Of a stretch of DNA of 64,000 nucleotides, positions 8,122-17,714 are shown in pieces. The number at the start of each line of letters is the position of its first letter. Position 1 is the stretch's first letter. Origin of the DNA: Bradyrhizobium sp. WD16 (GTDB lineage: Bacteria; Pseudomonadota; Alphaproteobacteria; Rhizobiales; Xanthobacteraceae); assembly GCF_024181725.1 (NCBI RefSeq), contig NZ_CP028908.1, forward strand, positions 2,232,001 to 2,296,000, given 5' to 3'. The notes beneath the pieces are model-generated. The model ran no database searches, was not told where the DNA came from, and saw nothing but the letters and a program-made list of their open reading frames with translations. The translations under genes and the position numbers were made by a program.

Positions 8122-8616
8122 ATGTCCGACACCGCTCAAGGCAGCCGCTGGGGTCGCGCCGAATGGGACGACCGCCGCCCGCGGTTTCTCGAATCGCCCT
8201 GGCACCCGGCGTGGATCGCGCTGACGGTGCTCGGCTTCATCTTCTGGTGGCCGATCGGTCTTGCACTTCTCTTCTTCACCCTCTGGAGCAGAAAAATGGG
8301 TTGCTGGAGCTATCACGGTCACAACCGCTGGCAGAGCAAGATGGAGCGCATGCAGTGGAATCTCGATCGCATGCGGGCGCGCATGGAAGGGCGTGACTTC
8401 GATCGCGGTCCCTACGCCGGGCCCTCGAGCGGTAATCGCGCCTTCGACGAATATCGCCAGGAGACCTTGCGACGGCTTGAGGACGAGCAGACCGAATTCA
8501 AGAGTTTCCTCGAGCGTCTGCGCCAGGCGAAGGACAAGGCCGAGTTCGATCAATTCATGGCCGAGCACCGCTCACGCCCGCAGGCGCCGCCCGAGACGGA
8601 TCAGACGCAGCGCTGA
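8122..8616 (+). CDS. DUF2852 membrane protein
   Basis: 164 aa. One long hydrophobic stretch (WIALTVLGFIFWWPIGLALL, residues about 31-50, possibly two short spans) is followed by a charged, coiled-coil-prone cytoplasmic tail (MERMQWNLDRMRARMEGR; FDEYRQETLRRLEDEQTEFKS). The motif NRAFDEYRQETLRRLEDEQ is the conserved core of DUF2852, a family I know mainly from Alphaproteobacteria and with no assigned function. The start at 8122 is chosen because GGGAG precedes it by 7 nt; an upstream in-frame ATG at 8074 lies inside the operator. Likely repressed by the preceding TetR. Confidence 0.88.
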   Translation: MSDTAQGSRWGRAEWDDRRPRFLESPWHPAWIALTVLGFIFWWPIGLALLFFTLWSRKMGCWSYHGHNRWQSKMERMQWNLDRMRARMEGRDFDRGPYAGPSSGNRAFDEYRQETLRRLEDEQTEFKSFLERLRQAKDKAEFDQFMAEHRSRPQAPPETDQTQR

Positions 8617-8806
8617 TTTCGCCTCAACCTGCTTTACCGACGCCCGGCTGATCCCCCGCAGCTGGGCGTTTGCTTTCGTCGAACGCGATCCCTGAGACAA
8701 GAGAACCGCGGTTCCGTTGCGGTGCTGGCCATCAATGGCTGGCCGGAAGGGCGTGGCCCCGGCATGATGGGGCGGTCATTCGGAGACGGCACACCAGGTG
8801 GCCATC

Positions 8807-10060
8807 ATGACCGAACTCTTCGCATTCGCTGGCGGCGACGGCCAGCAACTCGCCGGGCAGATCGACTTGCCGCAGGGCTCGCCCCGTGCCTATGCCCTGT
8901 TCGCCCATTGCTTCAGCTGCAGCCGGACCTCGCTCGCAGCGACCCGGATCACGCGCGCACTTGCGGGCTGCGGCATCGCGGTCCTGCGCTTCGATTTCGC
9001 CGGGATCGGCGACAGCGAGGGCGAGTTCGCTGGGCGCGGCTTCAGTGGCGATGTCGACGACATCGTCGCCGCGGCGCAGGCCATGGTGGCTTCCGGCCGA
9101 GAGCCGAGTCTGCTGATTGGCCATAGCCTCGGCGGCACCGCGGCACTTGCGGCAGCGGCGCGACTTCCGGCGGTCGCGGCGGTGGCGACCATCGGTGCGC
9201 CCTATGATGCCGCGCATGTGACGAAGTTGTTCGGCGACAAACTCGACTCCATCGCGCAAGCAGGCGAGGCGGAGATCGACCTTGGCGGTCGTTCGTTCAC
9301 CATTCGCCGCTCGTTTCTTGACGACCTGCGCACCCATGATCCGGCCAGAGTTCTAGCAGCGCTGCACCGCCCGCTGATGGTCTTGCATTCGCCGATCGAC
9401 AGTGTGGTGGGCATCGACAACGCGTCGGCGACTTTCCTCGCGGCGCGGCATCCCAAGAGCTTCGTATCGCTCGACCAGGCCGACCATCTTCTCTCCGATC
9501 CGCGCGACGCCTCGTTCGTCGCCCAGGTGATCGCGGCCTGGGCGTTCCGCTATCTGGCGCTACAGCGCGCGGTGGCGCCCGCGGCCGGCGACGATAGCGT
9601 GACAGTGACCGAGACCGGCGCCGGCAAATTTCAGGTCGAGGTGGAGGCCGCGGGTGTGCGCTTTTCGGCGGACGAGCCGGTCGCCGTCGGTGGGCTCGGT
9701 TCGGGCCCGTCCCCTTATCAATTGTTGGGCGCCGCGCTCGGTGCCTGCACTGCGATGACGTTGCGGCTCTATGCCGAGCAGAAGCGCTGGCCTCTGAAGC
9801 GCGCCGCGGTGGAGGTAGCTCACGCCAAGACAGGACAGGAGCGCCGCGATACCTTCAGCCGGGCCATCGCCCTGCATGGCGAACTCGATGAGGCGCAGCG
9901 GCTGCGGCTGCAGGAGATCGCCGACAAGTGTCCGGTCCACCGCACGCTGGAGCGCGGCGCGATCATCGAGACCGCTATTGTGCCTGCGACCGGCGGACCG
10001 GTCGAAGGCAAGGAGCAGCATTTCGCCGATATGGCTGCGTGCTGCAAGGAACAGGGTTGA
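8807..10060 (+). CDS. Alpha/beta hydrolase - OsmC fusion protein
   Basis: 417 aa with two complete domains. Residues about 1-250 are an alpha/beta hydrolase: HCFSCSRTS, the nucleophile elbow GHSLGG, an acid in HSPIDSVVG and a His in DQADHLL. Residues about 265-405 are an OsmC/Ohr-like domain with its two redox cysteines in GACTAMTLRLYAEQ and KCPVHRTLERG. OsmC-family proteins reduce organic hydroperoxides with thiols; the hydrolase half might release a peroxide or ester substrate. The start at 8807 is preferred over GTG at 8798 because AGGTGG lies 6 nt upstream. This fusion is known in proteobacteria but its substrate is not established. The 190 bp upstream show nothing recognisable. Confidence 0.92.
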   Translation: MTELFAFAGGDGQQLAGQIDLPQGSPRAYALFAHCFSCSRTSLAATRITRALAGCGIAVLRFDFAGIGDSEGEFAGRGFSGDVDDIVAAAQAMVASGREPSLLIGHSLGGTAALAAAARLPAVAAVATIGAPYDAAHVTKLFGDKLDSIAQAGEAEIDLGGRSFTIRRSFLDDLRTHDPARVLAALHRPLMVLHSPIDSVVGIDNASATFLAARHPKSFVSLDQADHLLSDPRDASFVAQVIAAWAFRYLALQRAVAPAAGDDSVTVTETGAGKFQVEVEAAGVRFSADEPVAVGGLGSGPSPYQLLGAALGACTAMTLRLYAEQKRWPLKRAAVEVAHAKTGQERRDTFSRAIALHGELDEAQRLRLQEIADKCPVHRTLERGAIIETAIVPATGGPVEGKEQHFADMAACCKEQG

Positions 10061-10178
10061 GGCAGGCCGGTGCCGCATGCGGTGCTGGCGTTCTGTTCAG
10101 CGAATGGCGGCCATGCCGGGCCGGCGATTGCCGTCGCCGGGACGGGATGGCAGGAGCAGGCCTCACGCGGAATTGGTG

Positions 10179-11195
10179 ATGTCCTCCTTCATTGCCCGCA
10201 TATGTTCGCCGTTGCTGGCGCTGCTGTCCGCCATCGGCCGCCAGGGAACGCGGGCGCTCGTGGCATTGGTGGTCATCGGCATCGCCTGCCCACCGCTCGG
10301 CGCGGTGCTCAAACCCCATGTCACGCCGGCGATCTTCATCCTCCTCTGCCTGTCCTTCATGAGGCTCGATGTCGCCGCGCTACGCAGTCATTTGCGCCGG
10401 CCTGGTCTTGTGGTCGCCGCGACGCTGTGGACCGTGCTTGTGGTTCCCCTGGCTGTGGGGCTGTCGTCCTCGGCCGTTGGCCTGCCGGCTTTTGCGCCCG
10501 GGCTGCATCTCGGCTTGATGCTGCAGAGCGTGGCCTCACCGATGATGGCGGCGCCAGCGCTCGCGGCGCTGATGGGCTTGGATGCGACGCTGGTGCTGAT
10601 CACGCTGGTCACCAGCACCGCGCTGGTGCCCTTCACGGCGCCGCTTTTCGCGGCGGTCTTCTTCGGCGGCATGCTGGATTTGTCGCCGCAGGCCCTCGGG
10701 CTCAAGCTCGGCGCCATTCTCGTCGGCGCCATCCTCGTCGCCATGGTGCTGCGCCGGCTGATCGGCGCAACGCGGATCGCTCGCCACAAGGCGCCGATCG
10801 ACGGCATCAACATCGTCGTGCTGCTGGTTTTCGTCTCCGGCGTGATGGAGAATGTCGGCGTGGCGACCTTGCACGATCCGCTCGGGGTATCGGCAATGAC
10901 GCTCCTGGCGTTCGCCGTGTTCGCACTGATGCTCGCCGCCACCATCATCGTCTTCCGCGGAATGGGCGCGGCCGTTGCGCTGGCCTTGGCGCTGATGGTC
11001 TGCCAGCGCAATATGGGATTGATGTTGGCGGCGACTGACGGCGTCCTGCCGTCGTCGACCTGGCTCTATTTCGCCCTTAGCCAGCTACCCATTTACCTCT
11101 CGCCCCTGTTGCTTCGGCCACTCGCCCGGCGCCTGGCGGCCGCGCCTGCGGCCGAATGCGCCCCCGCCGCGGCGGTCGAGGTAACCCGATCTTAA
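10179..11195 (+). CDS. Putative BASS-family (bile acid:Na+ symporter-like) membrane protein
   Basis: 338 aa with about ten hydrophobic segments. Features resembling the bile-acid/sodium symporter fold are the two broken-helix regions GLMLQSVASPMMAAPALAA and ALALALMVCQRNMGLML, each with polar residues in the membrane. The substrate is unknown, and the assignment to BASS rather than another ten-helix carrier is moderate. ATG 10179 follows AATTGGTG without a strong Shine-Dalgarno, so the start is uncertain. It is the last gene before tolQ, and its stop codon TAA is part of a CtrA-like TTAACCAT motif. Confidence 0.7.
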   Translation: MSSFIARICSPLLALLSAIGRQGTRALVALVVIGIACPPLGAVLKPHVTPAIFILLCLSFMRLDVAALRSHLRRPGLVVAATLWTVLVVPLAVGLSSSAVGLPAFAPGLHLGLMLQSVASPMMAAPALAALMGLDATLVLITLVTSTALVPFTAPLFAAVFFGGMLDLSPQALGLKLGAILVGAILVAMVLRRLIGATRIARHKAPIDGINIVVLLVFVSGVMENVGVATLHDPLGVSAMTLLAFAVFALMLAATIIVFRGMGAAVALALALMVCQRNMGLMLAATDGVLPSSTWLYFALSQLPIYLSPLLLRPLARRLAAAPAAECAPAAAVEVTRS

Positions 11196-11199
11196 CCAT
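11192..11199 (+). promoter_or_regulatory. CtrA-like half-site TTAACCAT upstream of tolQ
   Basis: TTAACCAT lies 186 bp before the tolQ ATG and overlaps the preceding stop codon. The same 8-mer occurs twice before pal. TTAACCAT is a described CtrA-associated motif in Alphaproteobacteria (established knowledge); its function here is inference. Confidence 0.45.
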
Positions 11200-11220
11200 G
11201 CTTAGCGTTTGGTCAGGGTG

Positions 11221-11236
11221 GCCGGCACGTGCCGGC
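11221..11236. repeat. Perfect 16-bp palindrome in the tolQ leader
   Basis: GCCGGCACGTGCCGGC is fully self-complementary. It is followed by AGCCC and TTGTTTT, so it may form a weak terminator for the upstream transporter gene; alternatively it is a protein-binding site between that gene and tolQ. Confidence 0.45.
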
Positions 11237-11384
11237 AGCCCTTGTTTTGACATCTACGGGGGACAAAAGGGGCCGCCCAGGGACGGGCTTTCCTCCGCAA
11301 ATGAAGGACTTGTCGGGCGGCAGCGCCGCGGCGCGGCCCGATCTGGCTGTTAAATTCTGTCGCAAATCTGAGGGAACCAAGCCG

Positions 11385-12098
11385 ATGAATCCTGCCGACG
11401 TCGCACAGTCGGCGCTACCGACGGTCTCGGCCGACGTGTCGCTGATCACCCTGTTCTGGCAGGCTCACTGGATCGTGAAGGGCGTGATGCTGGGGCTGCT
11501 GGGCTGCTCGGTCTGGGTCTGGGCCATCGCCATCGACAAGGTCTTCCTGTTCGCCCGCACCCGCCGGGCGATGGACCGTTTCGAGCAGGCGTTCTGGTCT
11601 GGCCAGTCGATCGAGGAGCTCTATCGCGGGCTCTCGGCCAAGCCGACCCATTCCATGGCCGCCCTGTTCGTCGCCGCCATGCGCGAATGGAAACGCTCGT
11701 TCGAGAGTCAGGCGCGGTCCTTTGCCGGCCTGCAGATGCGCATCGAGAAGGTGATGGATGTCTCGATCGCCCGCGAGGTGGAGCGGCTGGAACGTCGGCT
11801 CCTGGTCCTTGCCACCGTCGGTTCGGCCGGCCCCTTCGTCGGGCTGTTCGGCACGGTCTGGGGCATCATGTCGAGCTTTCAGTCGATCGCCGCCTCGAAG
11901 AACACCTCGCTGGCGGTGGTGGCGCCGGGCATCGCCGAGGCATTGTTCGCCACCGCGATCGGCCTGATCGCCGCAATTCCGGCGACAATTTTCTACAACA
12001 AGTTCTCGTCGGAGGTGAACCGCCAGGCCCAACGCCTGGAGGGCTTCGCAGACGAGTTTTCGGCCATCCTGTCGCGCCAGATCGACGAGCGGACGTGA
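11385..12098 (+). CDS. tolQ: Tol-Pal system proton-channel subunit TolQ
   Basis: 237 aa, ExbB/TolQ family. Three membrane spans are visible: IVKGVMLGLLGCSVWVWAIA near residue 35, then LVLATVGSAGPFVGLFGTVWGI and ALFATAIGLIAAIPATIFYN in the C-terminal half. The Thr/Ala-rich spans 2-3 form the ion path together with TolR. The start at 11385 is supported by GAGGGAA about 10 nt upstream; a 52-codon N-terminal extension in frame has no family similarity. TolQ heads tolQRAB, which couples the proton-motive force to outer-membrane constriction at division. Confidence 0.97.
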   Translation: MNPADVAQSALPTVSADVSLITLFWQAHWIVKGVMLGLLGCSVWVWAIAIDKVFLFARTRRAMDRFEQAFWSGQSIEELYRGLSAKPTHSMAALFVAAMREWKRSFESQARSFAGLQMRIEKVMDVSIAREVERLERRLLVLATVGSAGPFVGLFGTVWGIMSSFQSIAASKNTSLAVVAPGIAEALFATAIGLIAAIPATIFYNKFSSEVNRQAQRLEGFADEFSAILSRQIDERT

Positions 12099-12138
12099 CC
12101 GGCGGCGGGCGGGAACGGGTTTTGACGGAGATCGCCAA

Positions 12139-12618
<480 letters not shown>

Positions 12619-12660
12619 GACGCCGGGGCGGGTTTGCAGGCTGAATTGGCACACGGCGGT

Positions 12661-13662
12661 ATGGAGGCGGGACGGCTCAGGGAGATCTGGGCCAGGCTCG
12701 ACAAGACGCTCGTGGCGTCGGTCGCGCTGCACGTTGTCGCGCTCGGCTGGTGCATCTTCTCGTTTGCGCCGCCGCGCCTGGAAGCGACCCCGCCGGACAC
12801 CATCGCGGTCGACGTGATTTCGGCCGATCAGCTCGCCAAGCTCAGTGCCGGCACGAAGTCCGGCGAGAAGGACAAGCCAAAGCCGCTGGTGGAGAAGGTC
12901 GCCGACGCCAATCCGGCCGACGATCCGATCGGCAAGGTCACCGACAAGAAGGAGATCGTGACCTCGGCCGCGCCCGAGCCGCCGCCGAAGCCGGTCGAGA
13001 AGCCGGTCGAGAAGAAGCCCGATCCTCCAAAGCCGGTGGAAAAGCAGGCCGAGAAGAAACCCGATCCGCCGAAGCCCGCGGAGAAGAAGGAAGAGCAGAA
13101 GCCTGCGGAGAAGCCCGCAGAGAAGACGCCTGAGCAGAAGCCTGATCCGATCGCCGAGGCGCTGAAGAAAGAGCCGAGCAAGAAGCCGCCGCCGAAACCC
13201 GAAGCCAAGGCGGCGCCGCCGCAGCCGGCCAAGCCGAAGCAGGAGCGCATCTTTGACCAGAGCAAGATCGCGGCCCTGCTCGACAAGCGTGACCCGACCC
13301 GCCAGGCGATCACCGGCGCGACGCTGAACAGCACCTCCGCGCTGGGCGCGGCGCGTGGACGGGACGCCGACAATTCCGCGACCTGGGGCGCCATGTTCAA
13401 ATCCCAGGTCGAGCGTTGCTGGAAGAAGCCATATGGCGGCATCGAGAAGCCGAACCTTGCCGTCGATTTCGAGATCCGGCTGCGCCGTGACGGTACGCTG
13501 GAAGCGCCGCCCATCGCCAAGCCAGGTGACGGCTCGCCCTATTTCCGCGTCTATCAGGAGAGCGCCTTGCGGGCGATCATCGAATGCCAGCCCTACAAGC
13601 TCCCGGCGCAGTTCTTCGACGAGTGGAAGTGGTTCATGCCCACCTTCGAGGACCGTTCGTGA
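12661..13662 (+). CDS. tolA: Tol-Pal system protein TolA
   Basis: 333 aa from ATG 12661; a TTG at 12634 would add nine residues, and neither start has a strong Shine-Dalgarno. One N-terminal membrane anchor (LVASVALHVVALGWCIFSFA) is followed by a very long Pro/Lys/Glu-rich periplasmic spacer (repeated KPVEKPVEKKPDPPKP-like units, residues about 75-200). A C-terminal TonB/TolA-like domain contains WGAMFKSQVERCWKKP and ECQPYKLP, with a likely Cys pair. TolA bridges the inner membrane to TolB and Pal. It follows tolR in the tolQRAB operon. Confidence 0.94.
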   Translation: MEAGRLREIWARLDKTLVASVALHVVALGWCIFSFAPPRLEATPPDTIAVDVISADQLAKLSAGTKSGEKDKPKPLVEKVADANPADDPIGKVTDKKEIVTSAAPEPPPKPVEKPVEKKPDPPKPVEKQAEKKPDPPKPAEKKEEQKPAEKPAEKTPEQKPDPIAEALKKEPSKKPPPKPEAKAAPPQPAKPKQERIFDQSKIAALLDKRDPTRQAITGATLNSTSALGAARGRDADNSATWGAMFKSQVERCWKKPYGGIEKPNLAVDFEIRLRRDGTLEAPPIAKPGDGSPYFRVYQESALRAIIECQPYKLPAQFFDEWKWFMPTFEDRS

Positions 13663-13701
13663 CCCTCCCCTTCATCGATCGCAAACGAGTATATTGATAT
13701 C

Positions 13702-15060
13702 ATGACGATTTTCTCCAGCAGGGTTCCCGTGAAGCGCCTGGCGACGCGACGGCAGGTGCTTGCCGCCGGGGCGGCGCTCCTCGCCACGCCGATGCTCGCC
13801 CGTCGTGCCCTGGCGCAGGCGCGGGTGCAGATCACCGAAGGCACCTTTCAGCCGATCCCGATCGCCATTCCCAATTTCGTCGCCGGCTCGCCATCCGATG
13901 GCGAGGTCGGCAACGGCGTCGCCCAGGTCATCACCAACAATCTCAAGCGCAGCGGCCTGTTCGCGCCGGTCGATCCCGCCGCCTTCGTCGAGAAGGTCAC
14001 CAATATCGATTCAGCGCCGCAGTTCGCGAGCTGGCGCGCGGTCAACGCCCAGGCGCTGGTCACCGGTCGCATGACGCGTCAGTCGGATGGCCGCCTCAAG
14101 GCCGAATTCCGACTGTGGGACGTGGTTTCGGGCCAGCAGCTCACCGGTCAGCAATACTTCACCTCGCCGGAATACTGGCGCCGGATCGCCCACATCATCT
14201 CCGATCAGATCTATGAGCGCCTGACCGGCGAGAAAGGCTATTTCGACAGCCGCATCGTCTTCGTCGACGAGAGCGGACCGGCGCAGCGCCGCATCAAGCG
14301 GCTCGCGCTGATGGACCAGGACGGCGCCAATGTGCGCTATCTGACCCGTGGCAGCGATCTCGTGTTGACCCCGCGCTTCTCGCCGACCACCCAGGAAATC
14401 ACCTATATGGAATTCGGCCAGGGCGACCCGAAGGTCTACCTGTTCAATGTCGAGACCGGGCAGCGCGAGATCGTCGGCAACTTCCCCGGAATGTCCTTCT
14501 CGCCGCGGTTCTCGCCGGACGGCCAGCGCATCATCATGAGCCTGCAGCAGGGCGGAAATTCCAACCTGTTCGTGATGGACCTGCGGTCGAAGTCGACCAC
14601 GCGCCTGACGGACTCGCCGGCCATCGACACCTCGCCGTCCTATTCGCCCGACGGCAGCCGGATCTGCTTCGAGTCCGACCGTGGCGGCAAGCCGCAGATT
14701 TACGTGATGCCGGCCAATGGCGGTCCGGCGCAGCGGATCTCGTTCGGCGACGGCGGGAGCTACTCGACACCGGTCTGGTCGCCGCGGGGCGACTACATTG
14801 CATTCACCCGGCAGGGTGGGGGCCAGTTCGCCATCGGCATCATCAAGCCGGATGGCTCCGGGGAGCGGATTCTGACATCGGGCTTTCATAACGAGGGGCC
14901 GACTTTCGCGCCGAACGGTCGTGTCCTGATGTTCTTCCGTGATCCCGGCGGCAATTCGGGGCCATCGCTGTTCACCATCGACGTCTCCGGGCGCAACGAA
15001 CAACGTCTGCCGACGCCGGGGTTCGCATCCGATCCATCGTGGTCGCCATTGCTGTCCTGA
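13702..15060 (+). CDS. tolB: Tol-Pal system periplasmic protein TolB
   Basis: 452 aa. A signal sequence (residues 1-38, ending ARRALAQA) contains [14 protein letters not shown], a twin-arginine-like motif, rather than a plain Sec signal. The N-terminal TolA-binding domain spans about residues 40-170. A six-blade beta-propeller follows, with repeats such as [41 protein letters not shown] and [14 protein letters not shown]; it binds Pal. It is the last gene of tolQRAB here. A short CACGG/CCGTG hairpin follows the stop without a T-run. Confidence 0.97.
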   Translation: MTIFSSRVPVKRLATRRQVLAAGAALLATPMLARRALAQARVQITEGTFQPIPIAIPNFVAGSPSDGEVGNGVAQVITNNLKRSGLFAPVDPAAFVEKVTNIDSAPQFASWRAVNAQALVTGRMTRQSDGRLKAEFRLWDVVSGQQLTGQQYFTSPEYWRRIAHIISDQIYERLTGEKGYFDSRIVFVDESGPAQRRIKRLALMDQDGANVRYLTRGSDLVLTPRFSPTTQEITYMEFGQGDPKVYLFNVETGQREIVGNFPGMSFSPRFSPDGQRIIMSLQQGGNSNLFVMDLRSKSTTRLTDSPAIDTSPSYSPDGSRICFESDRGGKPQIYVMPANGGPAQRISFGDGGSYSTPVWSPRGDYIAFTRQGGGQFAIGIIKPDGSGERILTSGFHNEGPTFAPNGRVLMFFRDPGGNSGPSLFTIDVSGRNEQRLPTPGFASDPSWSPLLS

Positions 15061-15236
15061 CACGGGACAAAGCCGTGTAAGTTCCCGGAAGAGTCGGCAT
15101 ATCTTGCCTAGCCTGCTGACTTAGTGAGCAAATTTCGCCAGCCGGAAGGCGCATTCATATCCCGGTAACCCTGTTGACTTAGGAATATTTCATGAGCTGC
15201 GGCTAAGAAAGCGCGTCGCTTTCGAGACATGTGTTC

Positions 15237-17579
15237 ATGCAGCTGGCGGATCCCAAGCAGGTACCGAACGAACAAGATCTGCCGCCGTCAATCTCGACGG
15301 CGCTCGTCGATTCGCTGTTCCAGAACTTCCCTGCGACGTTCGCGGGCTTCGCATCGGCGGCTGTTGCCGCGGTGATGACCGCCATCAAGACCGGAAATCC
15401 ATGGCTGTGGCCCTGTGCAGGGCTGATCGTCGTCGTTGGCGCGGCGCGATCGGTTCAGATGCGAGGCTACGAGCGGGAGCGCCACGAATCGCCATTGACG
15501 CCGGAGCGGGCGAAATGGTGGGAGCCGCGCTACACCATCGGAGCTGATCTTTATGCCGCGGCTCTGGGTCTGTGGTGCTTCGTCGTCCTGATGGGCAGCG
15601 ACGACAGTGTCGCGCACATGCTGGCTACAGGGGTGACCATCGGTTACACGGCCGCCAGCGTCGGTCGCAATTACGGCCGCCCCTCGATCATCCAGCGACA
15701 CATCTTGCTGACCTCGGCACCGATGTCGTTGGGGCTAGCGCTGAACGGGGACATCTACTATGCGGGTCTTGCCTTCCTGCTGGTGCTGTTCTTCATCGGA
15801 CTGAAATATATCAATCTGAACCTGCACAGGATCTTCGTGAAGGCGCTGACCGCCACCGAGAGGGAGGCGGCCATTGCAGCGCAGTTCGATACCGCGCTCA
15901 ACAATATGCCGAACGGGCTCTGTATGTTCGGGGCCGATGGCCGGCTCGCCGTCATGAATAATTGCTTCGCGACGATGCTGAAGGTGTCGAGCGATCTGGT
16001 CGAGCGCGGCGCGAATGTTGGCGAGGTTGCATCAGCCTGCGTGACCGCTGGCACGCTGTCACCGACAAGCGCCGAGGGCATCGTCAGCGAGATCGAAGCC
16101 CATCACCTGGCCGATCTCACCACGACGGACCCTGGTCTTGAATCGGAACGCGCGCTGGAATGGGTATTCCAGCCGATGCCCGGCGGCGGCACCGTCGTGC
16201 TGGTCGAGGATATCACCGAGCGGCGTAACGCCCAGGCTCGGATCAATCACATGGCGCGGTTCGACGAGCTCACCGGGCTGCCGAACCGGCTGTATTTCCG
16301 CGACGAGATCGATCGCCTGCTCGCCACGGGTCACGGCCGCCGCGAGTTCTCGGCCGTGCTGTTCATCGACCTCGACCAGTTCAAGCAGGTCAACGACACG
16401 CTCGGCCATCCCTGCGGCGACCGCCTGCTGCGCGCCGTCGCCCGGCGGTTGCGGGACATGCTGCGGCCGGAAGATTTCGTCGCCCGATTCGGCGGTGACG
16501 AATTCGTCGTCTTCCAGCACAAGATCAGGACGATCGACGACGCCGCGGCGCTGGCGAGCCGGATCGTCCACCAGCTCAGCGAGCGCTACGAGGTCGATCA
16601 TCACCTCGTCGAAATCGGCGCCAGCATCGGGATCGCCACCACTTCGTCGAGCGGCGCCAATGTCGATGTGCTGCTCAAGAATTCGGACATGGCCCTCTAT
16701 CGCGCCAAGAGCGAAGGCCGCGGCACCTTTTGCTTCTTCCGCGAGGAAATGGCCCAGGTGGTCGAGACGCGCCGCACCCTCGAGCTCGAATTGCGGCGGG
16801 CTCTCGCCAACGACGAATTCGAGATCTTCTATCAGCCGCTGGTCAATCTGAAGACCGGGCGCATCTCGACCTGCGAGGCGCTGCTGCGCTGGTACCACCC
16901 CGAGCGCGGCTATGTGCCGCCTTCGGAAATCATTCCGGTCGCCGAGGACATGGGGCTGATCGTCGATCTCGGTCGCTGGATCCTGCGCAAGGCCTGCATG
17001 GAATGCATGGAATGGCCGGCAGGGGTCAGCGTTGCCGTCAATTTCTCGTCCCAGCAATTCCACCGCCGCGACGTCCTGACCGATATTCGCGAGGCGCTGG
17101 AGGTTTCCGGTCTGCTTGCCGACCGGCTGGAAGTGGAGATCACCGAATCGTCGCTGCTGCGCAACTCGCAGTGGACCCTCGACGTACTCGGCCAGTTGCG
17201 CAGCTCAGGCGTGCGGATTTCCCTCGACGATTTCGGCACCGGCTATTCGAGCCTCAGTTATCTCAACAATTTTCCGCTGCAGAAGGTCAAGATCGATCGC
17301 TCATTCCTCGAAGGCATCGATCAGGAGCGGCCGCGAACCCTGCTGCGCGGGGTGGCGAGGCTCAGCGTCGATCTCGGCATGAGCGTGGTGGTGGAGGGGG
17401 TTGAAACCAACCAGCAGCTCGAGTTGATCAGTGCCGACGGCACTATCATCGAGGCGCAGGGCTATCTTTTCAGCCCGCCGGTCCCTTCGGCGCAAATCCG
17501 CCAACTGTTGAACGCGTCCCATGGCCGTCGCGTCAAAGACGAACGCCGTAACCAGCCGCCGGTACGGTCGCTGCTCTGA
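15237..17579 (+). CDS. Membrane-bound diguanylate cyclase/phosphodiesterase (PAS-GGDEF-EAL)
   Basis: 780 aa. About five hydrophobic segments (residues 30-205) are followed by a PAS-like segment (FDTALNNMPNGLCMFGADGRLAVMN). The GGDEF domain has the intact active site FGGDEFV, and the EAL domain has intact EALLRW, EITESSLL, DDFGTGYSSL and VVVEGVE motifs. Both catalytic sites look complete, so it could make and degrade cyclic di-GMP. The start could be ATG 15237 or GTG 15231; neither has a clear Shine-Dalgarno. It separates tolB from pal together with the next two genes, and sits directly upstream of the acyl synthase gene. Confidence 0.95.
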   Translation: MQLADPKQVPNEQDLPPSISTALVDSLFQNFPATFAGFASAAVAAVMTAIKTGNPWLWPCAGLIVVVGAARSVQMRGYERERHESPLTPERAKWWEPRYTIGADLYAAALGLWCFVVLMGSDDSVAHMLATGVTIGYTAASVGRNYGRPSIIQRHILLTSAPMSLGLALNGDIYYAGLAFLLVLFFIGLKYINLNLHRIFVKALTATEREAAIAAQFDTALNNMPNGLCMFGADGRLAVMNNCFATMLKVSSDLVERGANVGEVASACVTAGTLSPTSAEGIVSEIEAHHLADLTTTDPGLESERALEWVFQPMPGGGTVVLVEDITERRNAQARINHMARFDELTGLPNRLYFRDEIDRLLATGHGRREFSAVLFIDLDQFKQVNDTLGHPCGDRLLRAVARRLRDMLRPEDFVARFGGDEFVVFQHKIRTIDDAAALASRIVHQLSERYEVDHHLVEIGASIGIATTSSSGANVDVLLKNSDMALYRAKSEGRGTFCFFREEMAQVVETRRTLELELRRALANDEFEIFYQPLVNLKTGRISTCEALLRWYHPERGYVPPSEIIPVAEDMGLIVDLGRWILRKACMECMEWPAGVSVAVNFSSQQFHRRDVLTDIREALEVSGLLADRLEVEITESSLLRNSQWTLDVLGQLRSSGVRISLDDFGTGYSSLSYLNNFPLQKVKIDRSFLEGIDQERPRTLLRGVARLSVDLGMSVVVEGVETNQQLELISADGTIIEAQGYLFSPPVPSAQIRQLLNASHGRRVKDERRNQPPVRSLL

Positions 17580-17612
17580 CCGCCGGCGCATCATTTCTGC
17601 GCAAAACTCGAC

Positions 17613-17664
17613 GGTTAACCCTAATGAAATGACTGCTTTGCAGTTGCGTTAATGTCAGATTAAC
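17613..17664 (+). promoter_or_regulatory. CtrA-type box before the FeeM-like synthase
   Basis: TTAATGTCAGATTAAC at 17649-17664 is an exact TTAA-N7-TTAAC match to the full CtrA consensus, and is also a GTTAAT/ATTAAC inverted repeat. A palindrome GGTTAACC lies upstream at 17613-17620. The site is 51 bp before the chosen GTG start in an AT-rich leader that stands out from the surrounding GC-rich coding DNA. Confidence 0.6.
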
Positions 17665-17714
17665 TTGAATCAATATGTGACTGATTGGTCGAAGTTACGT
17701 TCGTGGGGAATTCT

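Noticed and set aside
17685-17714. TTG 17685 as the start of the FeeM-like gene
   Set aside because: No Shine-Dalgarno; GTG 17715 has GGGGA 5 nt upstream and gives a natural N-terminus.
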